DNA of 64,000 nucleotides from Ephemerocybe angulata (taxonomy: Eukaryota > Basidiomycota > Agaricomycetes > Agaricales > Psathyrellaceae): assembly GCA_013368325.1 (NCBI GenBank), contig JAACJK010000063.1:310001-374000 (forward strand). Direction: 5' to 3'. The stretch's first letter is position 1. Each line of letters starts with the position of its first letter. The position numbers and the translations under genes were made by a program. The notes under the pieces were generated by a model, which worked only from the letters and a program-made list of their open reading frames with translations, made no database searches and was not told where the DNA came from. Shown in pieces: positions 1-10,259 of the stretch.

Positions 1-916
1 AATACTCCGATAAGATTGGCATACTTCAGCCCCCTCCCGCTTCTTCATCTTGTACACGTTTCCCATCCCCAGCACTGACTGTACGTACGCCTCTCCAGCC
101 TCGCCAACCTTTAAGGCTAACTGAGACAGGGCTTGAGAATCCCAATACTACATACGCGTCTCCAAGTACCGAAAGCGCCCGCCTTAGCGCCCAACGAACC
201 CGCCGCGGAGCCGGACGGCCGAGCGGCCGCCGCCGGCAGGGAAGTCCCGAAGTTCCGGGGACACAGGGTCCGACGCCAGCCGACGCCATGGCACTGGCGC
301 TGATGGCAACATATGCCAGCATGCTTTCTTTCCGTATCGCCCATGTCCTTGAGCTCGAAGTACTTAGCAGGGCCCGTCTGGCGTGCTGCCTGGGTCTGGA
401 GCCTGCAGCCTCCGAGGATGGGACCTCCGACGACGCAGATCAGGCGCGGCGCACCGGATATCTGACCGACTCGGGCTACATAACGAGTATCACCGCGACA
501 TGGCTGGTAAGTTGTAAGCTTATGACATTGCGATCTCTGGTATTCATTCCGCTTCCAAGAACCCATTTTCGTCTACTATGTCTTTTTTGTCCTCAATCGA
601 TGGATGGATGGATGGATGGATGCGCTCTAGCCTAGCGTACAATATGGTGACTCGGAGTACACGCTGATAATGCACGTTCGATTACCCTACCCCATGCGTC
701 TTCCTGCCTGCCTGCCTGCCTGCCCGCCTGCCCTCCTTCATCCCCTGCTCCCTACTCCTCGTACCTACCGAATCCGACTGATTATTTCCAGAATACGAAA
801 ACCGTACATGGCACGAAGACCGCACAGACTACTCTGGAGAAGCCTCGCGTCGCCTCGCAACGACCACGTTCACTTCGTCCCGTCGTCAACGCCTTCGCGT
901 TGCATTCGAGAGTTGA
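1..916 (+). CDS. 3' end of an unidentified plus-strand gene (5' end outside the window)
   Basis: I do not recognise the protein. A clear intron lies at 81-129, with a gtacgtac donor, a ctaac branch site and an acag acceptor. It is followed by an exon at 130-506 that stays open in one frame. A second intron runs 507-791 with a gtaagt donor and a ttccag acceptor. The middle exon encodes an alanine-rich helical-looking stretch (MALALMATYASML) and then an acidic segment. The last exon is ambiguous. The frame that follows strictly from the previous exon stops at 998, while a more protein-like frame (starting EYENRTWHEDRTDY) stops at 916. A frameshift or an unseen splice choice could explain this. 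The second intron is long (285 bases) because it holds microsatellites. Strand and the presence of a gene are moderately supported; the exact end is not. Confidence 0.4.
599..735. repeat. Two microsatellites inside an intron: ATGG repeats (about 599-622) and CCTG repeats (about 703-733)
   Basis: Direct reading shows about six ATGG units and about seven CCTG-like units. Both lie inside the putative intron at 507-791, which explains its unusual length. Confidence 0.85.
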
Positions 917-998
917 GGGTTCTGTGAATCCGAGGGGGTATCACAGCACGCGCGTGGAGGAAGGTGCGGTGCGCTTCTTTATTTTCATTATTCATTGA

Positions 999-1682
999 AA
1001 TTGACTTCTCTTTAAATTACCCCATTTCTCCAGGTCTTTCGAAGACTGACTGCCGTTTTTTCCAATCCTTAGACGCGCAAATGAGCTCTTTTATACACGC
1101 CAGCTACACGATCATAGACGAACAAGTCAAAGGGGCGTAGGCGAGTGAGCGCACAGTAGATGGACGTTCTGCGGTGTAAGAACGAAGTCGAAGCCGTGCC
1201 AGGCATGGGCGGGTCAGAATGCTCCGTGGAAAGATGCCATCGCACTGTCAGTCGTTTTTAGGCGGCTTCGCCTTCGTGGTGTGCGCCGCCAGAAGGCGTA
1301 GAAGCGCGGGAAGGACGCGAAGATCGACGAGCGTCGTTGGTACGTAAAGAGGGCGCCACGAGGGGTTGGCCGACGGTTCGTAGAGGATGTTTGGCCGGGC
1401 TTTGTACGCTTTCTTTGGATTCGGGATGGCGGGGAGGGTTGGTTGGATGGCTTCTATTCTGCCTTCTGGCTCAGCTGCCTGACCCTTGTCTCTCTACCTT
1501 TGCCTTTGCCTTTTGACCTCTGGCTCCCTGCCCCTCTGCCTCTGCCTCTAACTTGACGTCTCGGCTCCACCTCGCTTGCGCTACCCAGTTGACTCTACTC
1601 GACACCTGCCCGTTTATCTTTTACGCTCAGAGTTTACCTCAGAGTTGGAGTTTAGTTCAGCTTTCGGTTCAGCTTCTGCAAC
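999..1682. other. Intergenic stretch, probable promoter of the DUF6534 gene
   Basis: No gene could be supported here. The last 200 bases before the start at 1683 are rich in pyrimidine runs (ctctgcctctgcctctaac), which is common in basidiomycete promoters and 5' leaders. No clear TATA box was seen. Confidence 0.4.
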
Positions 1683-4086
1683 ATGGCGCCGAATATACAA
1701 CTCTCGTGCGTATTCACTCTATCCTTGACTGAAGGGCATGCGGTTCTGACGAGATGAGGAATGTAGGTTCGGGCCTATGCTCATCGGGACGTTTGTGAAC
1801 ATGATTCTGTACGGGGTGCGTGGCGGGCTTCTCTTTGGCTGTGGTCTCTTTGGCGGCGTCGGTTCTGATAAGCTTCAAGATACTTATCATGCAGGTGCGC
1901 TGAGTACGGTGGTTTGTCGAGGATTGGGTGTTGAGGTTGGTTGTTCGATAGACGTTCCATTACTACCTCACGTACAAGAAGTACGTCCCTCTCCTCCCCC
2001 TCCCTCGGTCCATCTGTCCCAGGACACACGGACGCTAACTGACACCCCTCACCGCTCACAGCGACCCGAGATGGATAAAAGCGCTCGTGTACTACCTCTT
2101 CATCGTCGAGTCGCTCAACACGGCGTGCGATATGCAGATGATGTATCAGCCGCTTATACAGCATTTTGGAGAGGAGGAGGCGACGCGGTACTTTCCTATG
2201 AGTGCGTTCCATCCCTCGCCATTCCTCCGTCCTTCCCTCCGTTTGCGTCCTTCCATACATCTACGTAATCTGACGAGCGTGTCGTTGTTGTAGTGTTCGC
2301 AGCCGAGCCCATCGTCATCGTACGTTTCCCTCATCAGCTTCAGGGAACCATTGGATGTACAAGTGTGTTGACCGGCGTGTAGGTTGCGGTCTCGACGCCG
2401 ATCCAGTTCTTCTTCGCGTGGCGCGTGCGGCTCTTGACGAAGTCTAACTGGCTCGCGGGGCTTATATGTTTCTTTTCTATCGTGTCGCTTGGTGCGTGTC
2501 TCTTCTCCTCCTCCTCGCTACTATTCTTCCCCTGCGCTCGCTCGTTCCCTGCACTCCCTCCTCCGGTTCCTCTATTCCCTTTCCTTGCTCCCCGGCCTCG
2601 CCCCTTCGATCCTTCGCTCCCTTTCCCTTGCTCCCCCTCCGCCCACCATCCGCCTTCGCTCCCCCCCTCCTACCCCGCCCGACCCGAAACGCACCTTACT
2701 GACCCCTCGCGTTCGCCCAACAGGTGGGGGCATCTGGACCACCGTCCTCATCATCAAACTCAAAGTCTTCGCGCGCAAGATCGAGCTGCACTGGTCTGCG
2801 CTCGTGTGGTTCCTCGCCGCGTGCGTTGCGGATATTCTTATTACTGTTGTGCTTGTTATCACGCTGGTGCGTCCATCCCTTTCTCAGAATCCCTTTCTTC
2901 GAAGTAGTACCCTTCACTCGCGCGTGTGTTGTTGCATGAGTCCCGAATCCAAGTCGAGTATCGCGGGGGTGTAGTAGTGGGTTGCATGCGATTGGGTGCT
3001 GATGTGGAGCTTTTTGGTTGCAGTCGAGGAGGAAGACGGGGTTTAGCGCTACGGATGATGCGATTCAGAAGATTATACGGAGTATGTCTTTCCTTCGCCA
3101 CTAGCATCGCACTGCACCCAATGATCGCTGGCTAACGGTGACGTCTAGTGACGGTCCAGACGGGCGCTTTGACGTACGTTGCACCACCTCCACACCACGC
3201 CTACTGAAATTCGGCTGATTATACGGATGTCACAGAGCGGTCTTCGCCGTCGGAGACGTCGTCTTCTTCATGTGTACGTCGTCGCCCTATCCAACGACAC
3301 ATACACACTCCGAGTCACCCTACTAATCGTGTATTCGCTATGCAGCGATGGGCCGCACAGCCCTAAACTTCCTCTGGGACCTCGCCCTCTCCAAGCTCTA
3401 CGCCAACTGTCTCCTCAGCACGCTCAACGCCCGCGCGAATATCAAAGAGTCGACGTTGGGCTCGAACCCGCGGCAGGCTGTGAGCAGTCCGAATGGTGTG
3501 GGCGTGAACGGGAATGCCGGTAGACGGGACGTCGTGGGCGTCGGTCTCTCTGGATTGGTTTCGGTGCGTCCCAGTTCTTCCTTTCTTCCTTTCTTCCTTT
3601 CTTCCTCCGAGTCCCCTTCTCTCCGATCCGAGAGTGGGGAAAGAAGTATAATCAATCGAATCTAATCGAATTTTGAATACAGCATGGAGCCTCCTCAGCC
3701 AACACGCACACGCATTCCGAGTTCGAGCTCGAAGAAGGGCTGGGATTGGGGTGCCACCTCAGCCCGTCCGCCTCTTTCTTCCGCGAAAAGGCGCAGCATG
3801 CGGCCGAACCTCGGAACACGGTGGATTTGGAGTATGGGTTGGAGGGTGTTACTGTGACCAAGGTGCGTCCTCCTCTTCTCCCCTTCTCCTTTTCGCTCTT
3901 TCGCCTTTCGCCTGCGTTTTATGTGGGGGGTGGAGAATGAATGGGGGCTGACTGGGATTACGTTGCGCGGCGTAGGTTGTGGAGACGCTGGAAGACCCGG
4001 AGCCGAGGCCGAGAGGGGGGACGTATAGTCTGAGCACGAGCGCGGCGGCGACTGTGTCGGGGTGCGGGTACGCTTATGCGCAGTAG
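1683..4086 (+). CDS. DUF6534-type seven-helix membrane protein
   Basis: Fourteen exons give a 387-residue protein: 1683-1705, 1767-1815, 1880-1894, 1952-1980, 2062-2201, 2294-2319, 2383-2491, 2724-2866, 3024-3081, 3149-3173, 3236-3273, 3346-3563, 3683-3862 and 3976-4086. All phases agree. The N-terminus (FGPMLIGTFVNMILYG) and the C-terminal core (LSKLYANCLLSTLNAR) are hallmarks of the large Agaricomycete family carrying DUF6534, which has seven predicted helices and no assigned function. Hydrophobic segments include YYLFIVESLNTA, GLICFFSIVSL, LVWFLAACVADILITVVLVI and AVFAVGDVVFFM. The hydrophilic C-terminal tail of about 120 residues would be cytoplasmic if the topology resembles receptors. 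Exon 3 is a 15-base microexon coding ILIMQ inside the first helical hairpin. Identity of the family is secure; function (receptor-like or other) is unknown. Confidence 0.9.
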
Positions 4087-5149
4087 CCGTGCGGCGTTAC
4101 TCGTACCTCGCTACTATGGTATTGGGCTGGGTATCGGAGGCTGGATGGGATGGAGGATTCAGATTACTTGAACGAATTGGCAGTGGTTGTTTGTTGTCTC
4201 CCTTTTTTGCGGGGTCCTTTTTGGGATTGCATATGTTCTTGGTGCATGTATTTTCGAAGACTGTTTTGTAGCTATATCTTTGAGATTCTTGTTCAAGGCG
4301 GTTTGGTATGGCTTAATGCCTAATTACGACGTTGGACCTGGTGAATATACTCTGAGATTACATATGGCATTGCATTCAAGCCCGACTCGAACGTGTAAAG
4401 TGGCGTAGGTGTATCTGTAACGTACTGCTTGCACGAGTCTCAGCTCGCTCATCCACAGTACCGAGTGTATTCTATCGACAACACATCTCCCCCAAACTCC
4501 AATCTAGAACACTGTTTTTGGTGATCCAGTTGCCTCCATGTTCTTCCCGACCGGGAACTTGGAACAACTCAAGGGAGATTCGAGCGTGGCACAGTGTCCA
4601 GTGCCCGTGGGTGCAAATCTCTCAGTCGGCGTCCTCTGCTTGGGATTCGCTGCAAAGTGTGGAGTGGTGCAGGGGATGCAGGTGCTGAGGTGGGTGTTGA
4701 ACTGTGCGTCGGCCGCGAACTCGCTGGCTAGTATAAGGTGTTTAGCTGCTAGCGCCCAAGATGCCGATGTGCCGAGCCGGCCGGCAAGGACAATTCCGAA
4801 GTTCACACGATTCGCTGTCCAGCGCTGCGCTGGCGACGAACACATCTTAAGCTTTCCGTCCCACCATGTCCTCAGCACTCGAGCCCTGGCACTTTCTCCG
4901 GAGCCTCTTTCTCTCTGACTACTTGCGACTACCCTTGGGAAACGATGTCCTCACGGGGGTCACTCTTCATGCTACCACTGTTCCTCCAGCCATACCACGC
5001 CCATCCGAAACCCTTTCTTCCGTTTTATCGATCATTCTGGTTCCAGATCGCTTCAGCGAATCTGCACGGTCTGACTCTCTTGTGAACTTGGACGTTGGTG
5101 TCAGCTGCGGGACACTTCGGCTTGCCCAATCCGAGCCCCACCTGGCGCG
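4087..5149. other. No gene supported
   Basis: Overlapping open frames occur on both strands at 4504-4918 and on the plus strand at 4866-5198. None has splice support, a recognisable domain or convincing composition. The motif tagcgcccaa, seen repeatedly in this window, occurs near 4750. Confidence 0.4.
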
Positions 5150-5480
5150 CAGATGGCTCCCTCGACCTGTCAGTCCTGTCACCGACGTACGTTGTTGATC
5201 TTCAGCGGTGCGGTGGTGCAGCATTTAGGTGTGGGTCTTTCTGTACGCCTGCTGGTGGCTTTAAAAAGGGACGGCTCGACATTGATATCCGCGCTTTAGG
5301 TGTTCTTGAGAACTTCACGCCTTCCCATTTCATCCTTGTTCCCCGTATATGGGATACTTCCCGTTACCGTTATTGTGGTCAATTCTCGTTGGCCACGATA
5401 ACTTCTGATTTCGAGCCTAACTTGTTCACATTCTTATTCTTATTCGTGCAAGATTCGCCGTGCAGGGAGGTGCCATTAAG
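5150..5480 (+). repeat. Dispersed duplicated segment, copy 1 (inverted relative to 25140-25380)
   Basis: The segment shares gtcctgtcaccgacgtacg, ggtggtgcagcattt, gcctgctggtggct, ccccgtatatgg and attgtggtcaattctcgttgg with the reverse complement of 25140-25380. The first three blocks also occur at about 7835-7925. At 25 kb this sequence lies just downstream of the seven-helix gene, so this copy looks like transposed or duplicated 3' flank. The 5481-5794 stretch that follows holds nothing I can support. Confidence 0.75.
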
Positions 5481-5794
5481 TGTCGGGAACGTGGGGCCGC
5501 AGGTGTCTAAGGAGGCCATGGATGTGGGTGGATGTATTGGTGGTGTGCTTTGGGAAGGAGGGGAGGGCGTTGGGGGAAGTTAAGACCTAAGTAAGTGGTT
5601 TGGTTCTTTAGTTTTCGGGATTTGGCGTTTGACCTTTTGGTTTTTGGGTTGGGTTTTGGGCGGATGCAGGCCTTGAATTTCTAAGGGATCGTGCATTGGG
5701 CGCCTGGCTCAAGTGCCCGACCACCCTTGGTATTCGAATTGCTGTACATAAGAACTCCTAGTGCCATAATCGTACATATATAGGGCTGATTGCG

Positions 5795-7083
5795 CTACAC
5801 CTTGGTGCCCTGTGCAATGACTTTCACACCTTGATGCGGTAGATGCGGCAGCGAATCACCGGGTCTAATGCAGTTGGTCTGGTACGCAGTGGTTGAAATA
5901 ACACTAACCGGACCTTGGAAATCTACCCAACTAGTCCTCTCCTCCGGCGTCAACACAGTCTCGAAATCGATGAACCCTGTAGGAGGTTCCGTCAGCTATT
6001 TCGGCGGGAAACGACGTGTAAGTGGCTTACAATGGTAATGAGCACCCTCTGAGCCGTTACCCTTGCGTTTACGCTGTTGAAGGAAGCGTTCATCAACATT
6101 ACATACTGGTAGAAAATATCGGCTACATACTTTGTTGTCGAAAGCTGCGAGCACTGTCCCAGTTGCAATAACAGGTGCACTAGCGATGGCCGTCATCGCG
6201 CACGATGTCGTCTCCACCTCGAACTTGCAGTCGAACCCATCGCGGTTAACAAACTCGAACTTTGTTTCTTGCTTGTTCGTGTACGTTGTGTCGAAAGTGT
6301 TGGATCTCTCATTTCGGAAGGTACCGGTGGTGGACAAGCTTGCCTGGAACTTGGCGACGGCAGGGAAGTCAAACTCGGCTCTGAACTCGGCGGTTACAGC
6401 GAGGGTCGCCTCCTCTAATGGATCGTCATATATCCTACCCCTGATAGATTTATTTGCGTTTACGTACTGGTGACAGTCCATGAGGTCTTGGATTCATTTC
6501 CAATTGTTTGTATGAACGTTATAGTTTGGTTCGTGCCATCGGAACTACCCTGAATCTGTCGGTTCGAAGTACTGCATCTTGGTTGACCTTTCAGGCTAAG
6601 TTAGCGCCAGTACTACATTTTAATTCAGGCGAGATCACACACTGTTGTATTGAATAGGGATTGAGGCCGCATTCATGCATCCGTCAGCAATACGGTCGGG
6701 GTACTTGTATGATGTTAAGTTGAGGTCGCGGCGGTCTTGTACGGTAAACGTACCTGGGGGTCGTTTAGACGGAATTTGGCGCCTTTGCCAAACTGGTCTT
6801 CCGCGTACTGGACGATCTTGTTCCAAGCTGGCACTGAAATCATCGAGAACATATTAATATAGGATGCGGGTGCTCATAGGGAGTGACACTCACATCTCGA
6901 CACCTGCTGGATGTCAAGGGGAAAGCAAGAGACTGACCGAGGCTCGATTCTGTTGAGGGCAGCAGAATCGAGCCCGACAACTTTTGCGGGAGGTGTGGGG
7001 CTCCCAGACACAGGGAAGAGCAATTTCGACAACGTGATGACGGTTACAGCAAAAGTCGGTAGTGACCCCATCTGAGACTTCAT
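5795..7083 (-). CDS. Aerolysin/ETX-MTX2-like putative pore-forming protein
   Basis: A spliced minus-strand gene runs from an ATG at 7083 (a second in-frame ATG lies at 7071) to a stop at 5795, with about seven small exons. Signals read directly include a gtgagt donor near 6891, a gtacgt donor near 6765, an exon resuming near 6700, a gtacgt donor near 6474, a main exon from about 6418 to 6130, and short terminal exons. The N-terminus is hydrophobic and could be a signal peptide. The central exon has the alternating Ser/Thr-rich strands typical of the aerolysin-type insertion region. It ends with a cysteine pair and a VIATG motif, as in fungal members of this fold such as the Laetiporus lectin. 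Family members oligomerise and insert beta-barrels into membranes. In fungi they are thought to act in defence against grazers. I saw no frame break, but the last exons are the least certain. Fold assignment is an inference from the pattern. Confidence 0.6.
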
Positions 7084-7624
7084 GAATATTGAGATTGAGG
7101 ACTGGAGTTGTTTGAAGAGGACGCAAAGAACACGTAAAGAGGGTTTGCCCTCGGAGGTTACTTTGGAGGAGGGGAAAGGAAACTCGATGATAATGACTAC
7201 TTAACGTTTGAGTTTTATCCTTCAATGTGGAGTCGCAATCTGATGCTTGAGCTCCACCTCGATGACTCTGCGGTCATAAACGCTGTATGTTTCCCCGCAC
7301 GTATTGCTAGTACCACACCCTAAGTTGCGCTGTGGCCTCGATACGTATATCACGACTACCCCGGTTTTCGATAAGCGCCCTCAATTTCTTGGAGTAAGTA
7401 GGTGTTCCCACGTGCAGAATTGATCATTTAGAAGGACTTGGCAGCTTTCCACGCCTCCCATCTCCTAGGTAGGCAACGCGGACGACCATGCGTTTGGAAT
7501 GCCATATGTCGCTCGTGTAAGAAGTATGGGACTGCCAGTGTGGTGGATACGAAAGGGGATTGAATGATGTTACAAACTATGCAAATGAGATGAGATGAGC
7601 TATAGAGAGATGACATAGATGGGG
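7084..7624. other. Upstream region of the aerolysin-like gene; no gene supported
   Basis: No open frame with splice support was found. The motif ataagcgccct occurs near 7372. Confidence 0.4.
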
Positions 7625-7960
7625 CGCATCTTTGCGAGTAGGATGATTCGGTTGTATGAGCTCTCAGGGATGACGACGTTCATGTACAGTATGGCAGTGA
7701 TGGTGTATACGGGGTTCATCTCTTGAATGCTATGCTTTGCTATATCCCCGCTCGGGCATGGTACCGAGTCCCTTCTTATTCGTCTTGCCCCAGTCCAAGC
7801 CCTTCCCGGCACCCCCAGGCTGCCTCCCCCGACCTCCTGTCACCGACGTGCGCTGTTAACCTTCATCGACGAAGTGGTGCAGCATTTCAGTCGAAGGCCC
7901 GGTGGTGCCTGCTGGTGGCTCTGGACGTGTGCAGCACGACAACGTTTTCTGCGCCTGGGG
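7625..7960 (+). pseudogene. Remnant of the 3' end and flank of the seven-helix gene (copy 2 of the dispersed segment)
   Basis: From 7643 the plus strand reads gatgattcggttgtatgag, matching the last codons and stop of the seven-helix gene at 25510 on the minus strand (aggattcggttgtatgag). The match continues through ctcagggatgacgacgttca, acagtatggcagtgatggtg and a block near 7722-7760, then through ctcctgtcaccgacgtgcg and agtggtgcagcatttcag. Only the last few codons of the gene are recognisable upstream of the stop, so this is a truncated duplicate, inverted relative to the source. It cannot encode the protein. Confidence 0.75.
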
Positions 7961-8530
7961 TGATCGCTGAAATTTTGAAACGTCACCCTGTCCCGGCATC
8001 GTCATCCACGGATCTAAGGTGCATCAAGGGTGCTGTTATTAACCTTGGACCGAACGTTGCCGATTAATATTTCTCCATCAATAATCATATGAGGACCACC
8101 ATGGAGCGGAAACAAGAATGTCTCCGACAAGGCTATCTCAATGACTTCGGTAGTGCGATCTGTCATGGCACTACCTGACTTACATCCGAGATGTGTATAG
8201 TTCGACGAATACTCCGCCCCGCTGGTCTACATAGCAGCCCGCCTGATGTTGGGCGCCTATTTGTCAGGAATGATCACGACCTGGCAGGAAGCGTAAGGAG
8301 AGGTAGGGCAATTAAGAGACATTGCGCGGTCCTCGTGTTATCGCGAAATGAGCCACCAATTGCTAGCCAATTGATAGGACATGATAATGGGTACTATTAA
8401 ACTGTAAAGCAAACAGCATGCTGGACCCAAGCCTGATGATTAGGATGAGCGCGAGCGAGCCATAGTTCGATATAATCCGGTCACATAGTTGATGTACAGC
8501 CCACATCCCTTCAGGCAAGACACATATCCC
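7961..8530. other. No gene supported
   Basis: Only short frames without family resemblance or splice signals are present. Confidence 0.4.
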
Positions 8531-9325
8531 TCAATCCTCCTCATCCCTGTCCACCCATTCCCCAGGCCTATTCTTTCTACACGATCGAATATGGTTCGTC
8601 TTCCCACTCTTGAAGTTAAACTCGCGGCGACAGACAGGGCACTCCCAGTTAAACAATGCGGACGATACATCGACTAGCATCGGTCTAGACGCAGAAGTGC
8701 CCGTTGGGGAATTTTGGGTTTGGGCCTCTGTTGGTTTCGACGCTGATTCTTCTTGTCGAGATGGTCTTTCTGATGCATCGACCAGTGGCGAACCGGGCTG
8801 AATGGGACTGTCGATCGAGGCTTGAGGCGTGGAGGGAGTCTATTCCAAACGCGCGTATTGAGAGAGAGGCATAGATAGTAATGATAAAACCCATACCGAA
8901 TCCTGTGCGTGTATAACTCCCCGTACCGGAGGCCACTGGCGATGAGCGAGTGCATGCGCAGCGAGGGCCGATACCGGCATGCTAATAGATTCTAATCCAT
9001 GCGCTATGGCCCCTAGCATCGTTCTTCCAACTCCAGATTGCACCTGCGAATCCCGTGGAAGGGGCTGAGGATCTACTCGAGATTCGTTTTCTCGATCGAC
9101 TGGCTGAACATGCGATGTAGGGTGCATATCTGCCGACTCATTAGACTCATCCTCGCTTGACGTTGTATCGTGGCTAGGCCATCGGAATGCCGGGCGTAAT
9201 TGTGGTGGTTGAGCATCGGCTAGAGGGGCCGCATGGCGAGTGGTGGTCAAAACCCCGTCAGAGGGAGATGGGCGGGGCGAAACGGCCCCCGAGGTGCGGT
9301 GCCACTCGTTTTGCGAATTCGCCAT
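8531..9325 (-). CDS. Small protein with a C-terminal C2HC zinc finger
   Basis: Two exons, 8897-9325 and 8531-8839, are separated by a 57-base intron (gtatgg donor, aatag acceptor). They encode 245 residues. I chose the ATG at 9325 because it begins a compact hydrophilic protein; an in-frame upstream start near 9532 would add an unlikely 69-residue leader. Most of the protein is low-complexity and Ser/Pro/Gln-rich, with an acidic patch (SSEDESNESAD). Near the C-terminus, CPVCRREFNFKSGKTNHIRS followed by Cys gives a C-x2-C-x12-H-x3-C finger (residues about 210-230), ending with acidic residues. The finger suggests nucleic-acid or protein binding, poss. a regulator, but no specific family is recognised. 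Confidence 0.75.
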
Positions 9326-10259
9326 GCGGGATAGACAAAGGAAAGTTGTTGGTGAACAAAGGAAAAGTCGGCTATTTGCGATCGAGAAGAGCTGGATATA
9401 GCAGGAAGGGTGGAGATGAGTGTATACTTGCTGGTAGAGGGCAAGAGAGTGAATGTTTCTGAATAAACAGCGGAGTGGGGACGACGCTCTTACTGGCACA
9501 GCTACAACTTTCTGAATTGCCGCTGAGTCCATATTTGGTACCGAGCCTCGAGGTGTGAATTTCGAGCATCATCATTCATGTAATAGCCTTACAAACGAGA
9601 CACGCGATTACTCGAAATTCAAATTCATGGGACGTCCTTTTGAGGGAAAGCTTGGAATAAAATTGAAAGCTCGTGCTCTACTTACTGTAATATGTATGAT
9701 AAGTATGGGTGGTGGAACACCGTGAAACCGCTTACTACCGTGTATGAATCTGGCTCACAATTCCCGATTGGAATGAACAGCATACTGTGCACGGGCATGT
9801 ATTTGGTCCAGCAGAAAGCCTTGCTCCCTTCAAAGTTCCTATAGCGATATGAGGAGTCTGGAGACCCTTAGGGAGGTCGGAGTCAGTCAGTCCAGCCGGG
9901 ATATCGCGGTGCCAGTCTGTTGCTTAGAGTAAACCTGATTCCAGCATTCTAGCACACCTGTAGCAACCACAGGTTCGATTTATATAGCAAACTCGCGAAT
10001 TCTGAATTAGATACATCAATTCTCCGGGGCCCCTTTTCAGTGATCTTCAGAATACGATCAGCGTCATTTAAGCGCCCAACCCTTGAGTTAACCTAAAAAC
10101 GTATTTTGTTAGGGAGAAACCTTTACAGATATAATGAAGTCGTTATTGTGATCTCTTGAATACCAATCGTGAACACTAATGTTACATCATGCAATCCCAT
10201 AAAGGCGCGTATGCAAATTCAGAACCAAGTCGTAACGCCTCGAACACACAGCAGACCTC
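9326..10259. other. Intergenic; no gene supported
   Basis: The stretch is AT-richer than its neighbours. The motif tttaagcgcccaaccc occurs at about 10067. No coding signal was seen. Confidence 0.4.

Noticed and set aside
4504..4918. Overlapping frames of 124 and 126 residues on opposite strands
   Set aside because: There are no splice signals, no family pattern and no way to choose a strand. The cysteine spacing on the plus strand does not fit hydrophobins.
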